This document shows, piece after piece, positions 52,212 to 60,119 of a DNA stretch of 64,000 bases. The notes beneath the pieces are model-generated. The model was not told the origin of the DNA and did not search any database. It was given only the letters and a program-made list of their open reading frames with translations. How positions within the stretch are numbered: the stretch's first letter is position 1; each line of letters starts with the position of its first letter. The stretch lies in the NCBI RefSeq assembly GCF_037055325.1, contig NZ_CP146373.1, positions 2,666,001-2,730,000 of the forward strand, read 5' to 3'. The position numbers and the translations under genes were made by a program. Source of the stretch: Arachnia propionica. GTDB taxonomy: Bacteria; Actinomycetota; Actinomycetes; Propionibacteriales; Propionibacteriaceae.

Positions 52212-52769
52212 TCAGGATTCGACGAGACCCGCCCCAGCAGGATCCTGATACGTGGCGAAGTTCTGGGTTGCGTACCAGGAATTGGTGGCGGAGTTGTAAG
52301 CCAGGCCGATTCCCAAGGCGTTCAGATCCCGATTCACCATGTTGTCGTAATGGCGCGGCGAGTGCAGCCACTGCTCGAAGATCTTGGTGCCGATGTCCTC
52401 ACCGGGAGCATCGCCGCTGCGCATGGCGACATTCTCCGCAGCGCCACTCGCTCCTGCCGGGTAATGGCTGCCAGGATCCGGTCGGTGGGACATGAAGTTC
52501 CTCGCTGCCATCTGCTCGGACCAGTCCTGGGCGACCGCATCCAGCTGGACGTAACGGGTCAAGGGTTTCAGTCCATGGCTGGCACGCAGCTCATTGACCT
52601 TGGTCAGGATGGTCTGGGCATACGCAGCACTGCTTTGAGTGACTCCCGCAGGGGCTTCAATGACCTGGGCAGGCACATCCGATCCAACGACGGCGCCCTG
52701 GGCAGCCGGGGCCGCGACAAGGGGCACGGCAGCCAGTAGGGCACCTGCGAACAAACGCGTCATTTTCAT
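52212..52769 (-). CDS. Secreted CAP-domain protein 2
   Basis: A 185-residue protein: signal peptide MKMTRLFAGALLAAVPLVAA and a CAP domain (ILTKVNELRASHGLKPLTRY, WSEQMAARNFMSHRPD, AENVAMRSGDAPG, HSPRHYDNM, SWYATQNFATYQDPAG). In this copy HSPRHYDNM replaces the usual SPGHYxNM, so a conserved Gly is Arg. No wall anchor. It is closely related to the next CAP gene, including signal peptide and terminator, so the pair arose by duplication. Confidence 0.9.
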   Translation of the reverse strand: MKMTRLFAGALLAAVPLVAAPAAQGAVVGSDVPAQVIEAPAGVTQSSAAYAQTILTKVNELRASHGLKPLTRYVQLDAVAQDWSEQMAARNFMSHRPDPGSHYPAGASGAAENVAMRSGDAPGEDIGTKIFEQWLHSPRHYDNMVNRDLNALGIGLAYNSATNSWYATQNFATYQDPAGAGLVES

Positions 52770-52919
52770 GAAACAGTCCTCTCGTGGCTAGGGAAAATGG
52801 ACTGCCTCCACCACAACACAACCACGGAGGCCCGCAGAGCCGTGACGAACCAGGCACCCACCGACCGAACGACGACTAACTATGGTTAAGTACGACTTGA
52901 CTAGGGGTTTCATTAATCT

Positions 52920-52945
52920 GAATCACTACCTGAAAAATTCTCAGG
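52920..52945. promoter_or_regulatory. Dyad shared by two CAP genes (site 2)
   Basis: On the minus strand: ACCTGA, 8 nt, TTCAGGT, then AGTGATT, about 150 bp upstream of the CAP 2 start. The layout and words match site 1 at 49404-49430. Confidence 0.45.
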
Positions 52946-53039
52946 TTATGTGACTTTCCGGGCGTGTCGCGGCCATCGTCGGCCTCTTGACTACCGAGAA
53001 GAAGCTGCGATGAGCCTGGTCACTCGCGATGACCCACGC

Positions 53040-53086
53040 ATCGGGGCGGCCCGATGATCGGCTGAGCCGATCCGGACCGCCCCGAT
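53040..53086 (-). terminator. Hairpin after CAP gene 3
   Basis: ATCGGGGCGG at 53040 pairs with CCGCCCCGAT ending at 53086, with an imperfect inner part. It lies 25 bp past the CAP 3 stop and resembles the hairpin after CAP 2. Confidence 0.65.
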
Positions 53087-53110
53087 GTCGCAGACGTTGA
53101 TTCGGCCTCG

Positions 53111-53665
53111 TCAGGAGGCGACGAGACCAGAACCGCCCGGGTTCTTGTAGTTGGCGAAGTTCTGGGTGCCGTACCAGGACTTGGTGGACGAGTTGTAGGC
53201 CAGGCCGATGCCCAGCGCGTTCGCGTCGGGGGCGACCATGTTGGCGTAGTGGCCCGGCGACTTCTGCCACTGTTCGAAGAGTCGGGCGCCGATGTCACCG
53301 CCCCCGGAGCCGCCTCGCATGGCGACGTTCTCCGAGGCCGTGCTCCACCCTTGCGGGTATTTGCTGGAGAACTGTGGCCGATGCGACATCGAGTTCCTCG
53401 ATGCCATCTGCTGAGACCAGTCCTGGGCGATTGAGTCCAGCTGGACGTAGCGCGTCACGGGTTTCAGCCCGAGGCTGGCGCGCAGCTCATTGACCTTGAC
53501 CAGGATGGTGCGGGAGTATGCGGCACTGCTTTGCACGACCACCGCGGGGGCACCCTGCACGGCGGCCTGAGGCGCATCCGATACGGCGGAGGCCTGACTT
53601 ACCGGAGCCGCGACGAGCGGCACGACGGCCAGCAGGGCACCCGCGAACAAACGCGTCATCTTCAT
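53111..53665 (-). CDS. Secreted CAP-domain protein 3
   Basis: A 184-residue protein: signal peptide MKMTRLFAGALLAVVPLVAA, then a CAP domain with WSQQMASRNSMSHRP, SENVAMRGGSGGGDIGARLF, KSPGHYANM and SWYGTQNFANYKNP. It is nearest to CAP 2, with which it shares signal peptide and terminator. AGAGAGGACTGCTTC precedes ATG 53665. Confidence 0.9.
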   Translation of the reverse strand: MKMTRLFAGALLAVVPLVAAPVSQASAVSDAPQAAVQGAPAVVVQSSAAYSRTILVKVNELRASLGLKPVTRYVQLDSIAQDWSQQMASRNSMSHRPQFSSKYPQGWSTASENVAMRGGSGGGDIGARLFEQWQKSPGHYANMVAPDANALGIGLAYNSSTKSWYGTQNFANYKNPGGSGLVAS

Positions 53666-54190
53666 GAAGCAGTCCTCTCTTGGTGAGGGAATTTGGACCG
53701 CGGAACACTCCAGCACACGATCGCGAGCCTCGTCAGCGCTTTGGCACGACAGGCCCGGAGGTTGACAAATACGCCATCGCGGGCCATTCACCGTTTGACT
53801 GGCCCTTTTGCCCGGTCGTTGGACGCATTTGAAAATTCGTCACCCCACTCGGCTCCTCGGGCGCGTCAATAGAGACGACACCCACGCGGAATCTGTCGCA
53901 GCTCTAAAGCGATAAAACCATTTATATTTCTGATGTCGCAGGCTCATCACCGAGCAGCGGGATCACGCGAATCACCGTTGTTTCCGACCCTCGGCGCCGT
54001 CACCACTGACCAACTTCTTGGACGAAAGTGAGCTGACTCTCCGCCAGGGAGGTGCGATTCTGGGGGCTGCGGCATTCTGATGTCGTCAGGCCCGTGGCGA
54101 AGGACTTCACGTGCGCGAGATGGAGCGCCGTAACGTGGTGTTTCTCGCGTATCGAGAACACCGAGAGGCGTGATCCAAGGAGGTGATCCG
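53666..54190. other. 525-bp gap, no gene seen
   Basis: The gap contains the CAP 3 promoter and, near 53900-53935, an AT-rich patch. Frames here have poor composition and no good starts. No repeat was recognised. Confidence 0.4.
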
Positions 54191-55189
54191 ATGGCGGAGG
54201 AAAGGCGAGAACTGCAAGAGGCGGGATACGCAACTCTGGGGCAGGCCATGGCGGGGCATGTGATGATCTCTGTGGTCATTGCACCTCTGGTCGTGGGGGT
54301 GTTGTGGCTGCTTGGCCTGATCATGCAGCCGGGAACCGACGTCGGCGCCATTGTGGTGCTGGGGCTGGTGACGACCGTGGCCAGTGAGATCCTGATGGCT
54401 CTGGGTGAGCGACCTGCGGTGGTGCGCGCCCGGCATTCGACTCCCGGTGGCTGGGCCTACGCCATGTGGATTTTCGTGGTGCCGCCGCTGGTGGGTTTCG
54501 TCGTCGGGTGGTGGGAGTCGCCCCGCGTCGCGTTGCCGACGGCCCTCGCCGCTCTCATTGTGTTCTGGGTCGTTGGTCTGTGGTCACAGCCGTGGGAACG
54601 GGGCGACAGCCAGGCCGAGGTGCGCGCCAAGTGGGAAGCCGCGAAAGAGATGACCGCGGAAACGTTCGGAGAGGACAAGCTCAGCGACGGCTGGGTGATT
54701 CGCAGGGATGACCAGGGCCACGATGACTTCCAGGAGGACATACCGCTGTGGGCGAGCGTGCTCAGTCGGCTGCTGTCGTCGCTGGTCGGGGTTCCGTTTC
54801 TCGTCGGCGCGCTGTATCTCCTCAGTTGGCTGCTGCACCTGGATCTTGGTTTCGGGACCGCGATCCTGATCGGCTTTGCGACGACAACGACGAGCAGCGT
54901 GCTTGTCGCATTGGCGGAGCATCCGGCGGTGGTGCGGGCCCGGAATCCGAGGCCCGGCGGCTGGGCCTATGCCGTCTGGATTTTCGTTTTTCCTCCCATT
55001 GTTGGGGTCGCTATCGGCTGGTGGCAAGAACCCGTACTGGCGCTGCCGTCGGGGCTGGCCGCTCTCGTCGTGTTCTGGGCGTCGGCGTGTGCCGTCAAAC
55101 CGTGGCGAAGGGCTTTGCGCAAGGCCGATTACCAGGCCACTTGGGAAGCGACCAGGAAATGGTTGCAGGAAACCGAGGAGAACAGCTGA
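54191..55189 (+). CDS. Membrane protein with internal duplication
   Basis: A 332-residue membrane protein of two similar halves. Each half has helices followed by a repeated block: first GERPAVVRARHSTPGGWAYA with MWIFVVPPLVGFVVGWWESP, second AEHPAVVRARNPRPGGWAYA with VWIFVFPPIVGVAIGWWQEP. A charged loop (EAAKEMTAETFGEDKLSDGW) joins the halves. About eight hydrophobic segments in all. AAGGAGGTGATCCG precedes ATG 54191. Function unknown. Confidence 0.75.
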   Translation: MAEERRELQEAGYATLGQAMAGHVMISVVIAPLVVGVLWLLGLIMQPGTDVGAIVVLGLVTTVASEILMALGERPAVVRARHSTPGGWAYAMWIFVVPPLVGFVVGWWESPRVALPTALAALIVFWVVGLWSQPWERGDSQAEVRAKWEAAKEMTAETFGEDKLSDGWVIRRDDQGHDDFQEDIPLWASVLSRLLSSLVGVPFLVGALYLLSWLLHLDLGFGTAILIGFATTTTSSVLVALAEHPAVVRARNPRPGGWAYAVWIFVFPPIVGVAIGWWQEPVLALPSGLAALVVFWASACAVKPWRRALRKADYQATWEATRKWLQETEENS

Positions 55190-55325
55190 TCCATGATCGG
55201 TTTCGACACTCACGGCCTCTGCCGATGGCTTCTTGGCTCATCAGCGTGACACCCAGTCGGGGCGACGACGCGTGACAGTTCCCAGGAATCTGGGCGTCCG
55301 GTATCCGCACACAGCGCCGCCGTCA

Positions 55326-55742
55326 TCAGTGATCCTTGATTTTCTTGATGTCGGGAGGCAGCGTGTCCCAGTCCCACTCCTTGACCCACTTCCCGTCCTT
55401 TTCCACCACACGGGATGTGCCAATATCACCAGACAGCAACCACAGCACGTCGGCACCCTCCTGCCACACCACCCCCACCGGGTGCGCGCTCAGGAGATAG
55501 CGCTGATCGTCGCTCCATACCACCTCGCCCGCCGAATTCTTGATCACCGGATACACATTGCGCTTCCCGTCGATCTCCTCCGAGAGAAACTCTGATGTGT
55601 ACCGCCCCGACGATGATGCCCGCGTCTCCCCGTCACGCAACACAGGTGGTTCCACAGCAAACACCACACTCCACACCCACCAGAGCACCAATGCCGCCAC
55701 CCCGACGGCACCTGCCACCAAGACCCACGTCCTCGCCTTCAT
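55326..55742 (-). CDS. Signal-anchored small protein, unknown function
   Basis: A 138-residue protein with one N-terminal membrane segment (WVLVAGAVGVAALVLWWVWS) and an extracytoplasmic domain rich in beta-type residues (RYTSEFLSEEIDGKRNVYPV, VVWQEGADVLWLLSGDIGTS), ending in a basic tail. No cysteines and no family recognised. It is convergent with the duplicated membrane-protein gene. Confidence 0.6.
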   Translation of the reverse strand: MKARTWVLVAGAVGVAALVLWWVWSVVFAVEPPVLRDGETRASSSGRYTSEFLSEEIDGKRNVYPVIKNSAGEVVWSDDQRYLLSAHPVGVVWQEGADVLWLLSGDIGTSRVVEKDGKWVKEWDWDTLPPDIKKIKDH

Positions 55743-56330
55743 CGCTACGGCCAGTCCTTCCTACTCATCGCGACACCTCGATCATCAACGATCACCGCGC
55801 TGTTCCCTTCTCACCCGATCTGGATACCTAGCATGTCCCAACGCCACGGCCCCGGTAGAAGCCCTCGTCACGGGCAGCTCCTGCGCTGCGGCCCGGTGCA
55901 CCCAGACGCCATCCCCTTCCGGCAATCCGTAGGTGAGCGTGGCGGGTCGTTGACATAAGGGCTCGCGGCCCCGCGATGGGATGGGTGGTGTGAGACATCC
56001 CCTCAAGCAGGGGCCACGAGCTGTGGTCAAGTCTACGTGTTCACGGTGCACGGTGGCGAGTGTGAGCACCAACTTGTCCGACTTTGACGCGATCAGCCTG
56101 CACTGATCGACGACGGATGATGGTAGAAAGCGACGAGGCCCCTCGCCGGCCACCCCGACTGCAGGGTCGCGTCACGCCCGCTATCCGCCCGGCCTCGGCA
56201 GCAGGTCAAGAACACCCACCGGACGCGGCAACACAACGCGACCACCCAAGACATCACGCCCAACTACGAAGAGCAACTTGAGGGTTCGCGGTGGTTTCAG
56301 ACCCGCCCCACATCCCTATCCTCTTGGCAC
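55743..56330. other. Gene-poor stretch between 55.7 and 56.3 kb
   Basis: No open frame here has convincing codon bias or a ribosome binding site. GC skew and composition are uneven, as in decayed mobile DNA, but I recognise no transposase motif or terminal repeats. Confidence 0.4.
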
Positions 56331-56425
56331 GCCGTCCTGACAAGCTCTGTTGCGGCGGTTTTACACACCACCACTCCTCACCCCCTCCAAGTAGCGGACA
56401 GATCCTGTCCTCAATGGGGTAAAAC
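56331..56425 (-). other. CRISPR-leader-like sequence downstream of the cas operon
   Basis: Read on the minus strand, GTTTTACCCC (56425-56416) is followed by CAACAGAGCTTGTCAGGAC (56352-56334). The leader at 26.6 kb has GTTTTACCCC, CAACAGAG and CTTGTCAGGAC in the same order. No repeat follows, so it may be a leader left by a lost array. Confidence 0.35.
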
Positions 56426-56554
56426 CCCTCGTCACGTGCCATACACACCTGAGGCTGTTTTTGGTCGTTCTCCAACACCCCTGCCTGAGGGTGTCTCCAC
56501 GATGCTGAGTCGCAGGAAGCTGGGCCTCTTTATCACGTCCTGGCTCAACCGGAT

Positions 56555-56995
56555 TTAGGAAGGGTTTTCTTCTTGTATGAATGTCACCGGGTTTTCTCCT
56601 AGCACCTCCACTGATTGCATTGTTTCGGGCCAGTGTGCTTTTTCGCCTGCGAAGTTGATTTTTAGGCGTTCGTGGTCGGGTTTCCAGGTGAGGACCTGCC
56701 GGGTTATCGTGGGCACCTCCTTTTCTTTCTTCCCGCCGCTCGGGGTTTTCCGTAGCCATCCTGCTATCACCTTGCCCGCGTCGATTCGACCGCGCAGCAG
56801 CACCTCGCCGTCGCGGCTCCAGCCCCAGATGTGGCTGTATGGGGGTGCTTTGTCGGGGCAGGGGCCGATGTGGAAGCCGTCGTAGTTGGCCCAGGCGCAG
56901 GTGAGTTCGCTCGCTTCCTCCCGCAGTTGGGACCATTCCACCTCGCCTTGTCCGGAAAGGTAGCGGGTTTCGGTGGTTCGTTTCTGCTCAGGCAT
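56555..56995 (-). CDS. csx19: Csx19-like small type III-D protein
   Basis: A 146-residue soluble protein, last gene of the cas operon, overlapping the double-Cas7 gene by 8 bp. Trp-rich and acidic: LTCAWANYDGFHIGPCPD, SHIWGWSRDGEVLLRGRIDA, then LTWKPDHERLKINFAGEKAH. Size, tail position and company (Csx10, HD-less Cas10, fused Cas7) fit Csx19 (TIGR03984), a type III-D component, but similarity is judged by memory only. If not Csx19 it is a subtype-specific small subunit of unknown role. Confidence 0.5.
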   Translation of the reverse strand: MPEQKRTTETRYLSGQGEVEWSQLREEASELTCAWANYDGFHIGPCPDKAPPYSHIWGWSRDGEVLLRGRIDAGKVIAGWLRKTPSGGKKEKEVPTITRQVLTWKPDHERLKINFAGEKAHWPETMQSVEVLGENPVTFIQEENPS

Positions 56996-58298
56996 GCTGC
57001 GTCTCCTTCTCCTCTTTCTCCTTCAGTGAGCGGTGGGTTCTTTCCAGTTCGATGTCGGCTTCGGTGATGCCCTCGATGTCCTTCAGGGTGGTGGTCATTG
57101 CGAAACGCTGGAATTCTTCGCCGAGCTTCAGCTTTTTGAACTGCACCGAACCGAGCCCCGTCGAGGTCCGGCCTCCGATTCCGAGGTATCCCTCCTGCAG
57201 GTCTCGCAGCGCCAGCAGCAGGGCCTTCAGCACCCAGGCGTGATGTTCCTCGACGTCGCGCAGTTGTCCGATCACCAGCCGCGCCTGGCAGGTCACCGTC
57301 TTTTCGGGGAAGAGTTTCTTCTCCGCCACTCCTCCGGTGAAACGGTCGATGGCGTTGCGGGTTCGTCCCGCCGGGTGGTCGGGTTTCAGTGGGGTGAAGT
57401 GGAAACTCCACCTGCCCACCCCGGTTTCTCCGGACCCGAAGACCTCGCAGACGGCGCACTTCCCGCAGCCGCGCCACTGCTGGTCCTCCGCGCCGCAGAT
57501 GTCCAGGCCGAGGCTGCGTCCGATGTATTCCACCCTTCCCCGGAGGATTCCCTTCCACCGGGTGCCGTGGAACCAGTGGTCCTCTGGTCTCAGCTGATCC
57601 TTCAGGTTTTGGGTGGGAAGGTTCAGTCCGTCGATGCGGATCGTCGCTTCCAGGAGGGTGGGTGATTCCTCGGCGGTCACCTTGTGGTCGGTGCCGCCTT
57701 GCAGCAGGGCGTCGAGGGCGTCCGGTCCGGCGTCTCGCAGTGAGACCCGGGCCAGCAGGTCGGCGGGGTGCGACAGATCCAGGGTGCGGTACGAGATGGC
57801 CGTCACCTTGGCGTGCCCGAGGCCTGTGCTGATTCCGCCTCCGATGGTGACCTGCCACTGTCCGAGTAGCTGTAGCGCCTTGGCGGGGTCGCCCTCGTGC
57901 CGCAGGTAGAGCTGGATGGTTTCGGTGTCGTAGACCTCCTCGACGTCGTGCGACCCGTGGTTGCGGGCCGCGTGACGGTTCCGGTCGACGGCGGTGGCGG
58001 TGCGGCGTCTGATCTCGGGCTGTCCTTCCTCGCCGCCGGTGAGCCGGGTGCCGAGGAACCACAGCGTAGAGGCCTGGAAGTCTGGTTTTCCGTCCTTCGT
58101 TTTCTCCTGACCCATGAGGAGTTCCCGGGCTGCCTCGTCGATGCCGGCCCGGAAGGAACCGGCCAGGCTCGACGGCGGCAACGCCGGCCTTCCGGCGTTA
58201 TCGCGCAGCGTTTCGAGCGCGGCCTGGTCCTGTCCGACCGCTCCGACGCGCCACGGTCCCAACGGGCGGATCGTCACTCGAATGTAGGTGAGAATCAT
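56988..58298 (-). CDS. Tandem double-Cas7 (RAMP) protein
   Basis: A 436-residue protein with two Cas7/Csm3-like RAMP domains. Domain 1: residues 33-52 (DNAGRPALPPSSLAGSFRAG) and Gly-rich loop 153-161 (GGGISTGLG). Domain 2: 244-256 (HGTRWKGILRGRV), cysteines 268, 278, 281 and 284 as a likely zinc site, GRTRNAIDRFTGG, and Gly-rich loop 373-383 (GIGGRTSTGLG). It resembles the Cas7-2x subunit of type III-Dv complexes, giving two backbone units that hold crRNA. Whether either has the catalytic Asp is unclear. It begins 1 bp after csx10. Confidence 0.82.
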   Translation of the reverse strand: MILTYIRVTIRPLGPWRVGAVGQDQAALETLRDNAGRPALPPSSLAGSFRAGIDEAARELLMGQEKTKDGKPDFQASTLWFLGTRLTGGEEGQPEIRRRTATAVDRNRHAARNHGSHDVEEVYDTETIQLYLRHEGDPAKALQLLGQWQVTIGGGISTGLGHAKVTAISYRTLDLSHPADLLARVSLRDAGPDALDALLQGGTDHKVTAEESPTLLEATIRIDGLNLPTQNLKDQLRPEDHWFHGTRWKGILRGRVEYIGRSLGLDICGAEDQQWRGCGKCAVCEVFGSGETGVGRWSFHFTPLKPDHPAGRTRNAIDRFTGGVAEKKLFPEKTVTCQARLVIGQLRDVEEHHAWVLKALLLALRDLQEGYLGIGGRTSTGLGSVQFKKLKLGEEFQRFAMTTTLKDIEGITEADIELERTHRSLKEKEEKETQHA

Positions 58299-58299
58299 G

Positions 58300-59496
58300 T
58301 CAGTTCCGTCCCTCTCGTAGCCTCGATGCCCACGGGTTGCGCTGCGCCTGTGGGGTGTCGCGGATCACGCGCCGGGCCGCCGCCCGCCGGCCCTCCGTCA
58401 GGTTCAGCCAGGCGCGCCTGCCCTCCAGGGTCTTGGTGTAGTCGCCCTCCCGCAGTTCCTGCAGCCAGCCCGCCACCGCCTTGCGGTCCTCTAGCGGCCA
58501 GCCGAGCATGGCGTCGAGATCCGGGGTCGCGACTCCCCCGGTGTGTTCCTCGCCGGGTTTCCCGCCGGGTGGCCGCCAGGGTGTCGTCACCTGTTCGAGC
58601 CATCCGAATCCCTCGGCCCTGCGGGTCCCGAGGCCGCGTTCCAGCAGTTTCAGCACCTTGTTCCGGTCGGGTTCCCGCAGTTTCACGACGGCCCCGGGTG
58701 CGATGGCGATGTCCCCGGGTTTCGGGGTGCCCGACGCCAGATGCCAACCGCTGATCCCCTCGCCCGCGACCCTGCCACCCCAGGCATCCACGACCTCAAA
58801 GCCCTCGAAGGTTTTCATTCCTTTCCATTCGAGGGTGGGTGCGCCGGCCTCATTCAGGCGGATCGTCGGCGACAGGGTGCGCAGCACCACATCCCCCGAT
58901 GCGGGCAGCTCGGGTGGTGGTGTCGGTTCGATCCGGATCCGGGCACGTCCCATGACGCTTCTGCGACCCCCGATGCTGGCGGATTCCAGCTCCACCAACC
59001 TCCCCACCAGATTCTCGTCGCCGTGGATCAGGCCGTGGTAGGTCTGCCGGCGACGGTGGGCCTCGCGGGAGAACAGGTTCCCGTCGAGAGCGGTGCGTTT
59101 CTCGGGGTCAATGGCGGTGGTGGTCACCACCTTCAATGCGTTCTTATCGCCCCAGATCACATCGCCCTTGAGGTGTTCTCCCACGGCATCCCCCGCATCC
59201 TCGAAGGCGCAGTCGACGTATTCGCCGTCGCCGGGGGCGTACTTGCGGCGCAGCACGGACTGGCTGGCGACGTCCCCCGTCACGGCCAGCAGGGGCCCGA
59301 ACCGCACCGAGTGGTCGAAGGTTTTCCGGAAGACAGAATCCGGGTCGCCGTACCGGATCCGCCAGGCGGTGGCCAGTGCCCCGCGCAGCGTGGAACCGGG
59401 AATGTATCCGAGGCTTGGGGTGTGGAAGGCCCGGGTGGCCCCGGTGCCGATGACGATCGCCTGTTCGCTTGTCACAGTTACCCGCCACCAGCTCAT
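58300..59496 (-). CDS. csx10: Csx10, Cas5-like RAMP of type III-D
   Basis: A 398-residue RAMP protein. N-terminal VTSEQAIVIGTGATRAFHTP followed by the RAMP helix YIPGSTLRGALATAW (31-45), a middle with NLFSREAHRRRQTYHGLIHG, and a C-terminal Gly-rich loop LERGLGTRRAEGFGWLEQ. This is the layout of Csx10, which caps the crRNA 5' tag like Cas5/Csm4. Start at 59496 overlaps the previous stop as ATGA. The C-terminal 80 residues are extra helices of unknown role. Confidence 0.8.
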   Translation of the reverse strand: MSWWRVTVTSEQAIVIGTGATRAFHTPSLGYIPGSTLRGALATAWRIRYGDPDSVFRKTFDHSVRFGPLLAVTGDVASQSVLRRKYAPGDGEYVDCAFEDAGDAVGEHLKGDVIWGDKNALKVVTTTAIDPEKRTALDGNLFSREAHRRRQTYHGLIHGDENLVGRLVELESASIGGRRSVMGRARIRIEPTPPPELPASGDVVLRTLSPTIRLNEAGAPTLEWKGMKTFEGFEVVDAWGGRVAGEGISGWHLASGTPKPGDIAIAPGAVVKLREPDRNKVLKLLERGLGTRRAEGFGWLEQVTTPWRPPGGKPGEEHTGGVATPDLDAMLGWPLEDRKAVAGWLQELREGDYTKTLEGRRAWLNLTEGRRAAARRVIRDTPQAQRNPWASRLREGRN

Positions 59497-60119
59497 GATG
59501 CGCTCCTGACCTGCTCGTTTCCGGCCTGCCCGTTCCTGGCCCGCTCGATCCTGGTGAGCATTGCCTCGATGTCGTCGGTGTCGGTGGTGATGCTCACCCA
59601 TCCCAGGCCGCGACGCCGGTCGGCGCCGATCCCATCGACCAGTCGCGCGGCGACGTGCAGCAGCGCGACGTGTGTCTCCAGCTCCTCCGGGGGCAGGGGC
59701 TGGGTCAGGGAGATCGTCGCGGTGGCCCGATCCGCGTGCAGCTCCTCCGCGAAAAGCAACGCCCCGTCCCGGGCGCGACGCCGCTCGTCGATGGCCACCC
59801 GGGAGCGCACCCGGATCCGTTCCCGAAGCTCATCCGTGTGGTCAAGTTTCCCGTCCGAGAAGTTCCACGGAGAGCTGCCGCTGCCGCGTTTCCCGAACAC
59901 GGCATCCACCAGGTGATGGTCGACGTATGTCGTGCCTCGTCGTTTTCCCGGCAGGACCATGCGGGCGGCGTCCCGCATGACGCCTTTCAGCGACGTGGCT
60001 GGCAGCGGATTCTCCTCGTCGATCACGTCGTCGACCTCCCCCTGCCCGTATCCCTGGGAGATGCGGAAGGCGGTGTTGAAACGGATGTCCAGCTCGATCG
60101 TGGTCTTGGTCGTCGTCAT
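59493..60119 (-). CDS. cas7: Cas7 (Csm3-like) backbone RAMP
   Basis: A 208-residue single-domain RAMP. Residues 29-45 (VDDVIDEENPLPATSLK) correspond to the Csm3 loop that carries the RNA-cleaving Asp followed by the xxGSSLKG helix; several Asp are candidates. Gly-rich loop GIGADRRRGLGW at 163-174. VDHHLVDAVFGKRGSGSSPW is the metal/structural region. ATG 60119 overlaps the cas10 stop as ATGA, with GAGGTGG upstream. Confidence 0.85.
   Translation of the reverse strand: MTTTKTTIELDIRFNTAFRISQGYGQGEVDDVIDEENPLPATSLKGVMRDAARMVLPGKRRGTTYVDHHLVDAVFGKRGSGSSPWNFSDGKLDHTDELRERIRVRSRVAIDERRRARDGALLFAEELHADRATATISLTQPLPPEELETHVALLHVAARLVDGIGADRRRGLGWVSITTDTDDIEAMLTRIERARNGQAGNEQVRSAS

Noticed and set aside
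55785-56153. Possible transposase remnant on the minus strand
   Set aside because: No DDE motif, no terminal inverted repeats, and codon use is unlike genes here.
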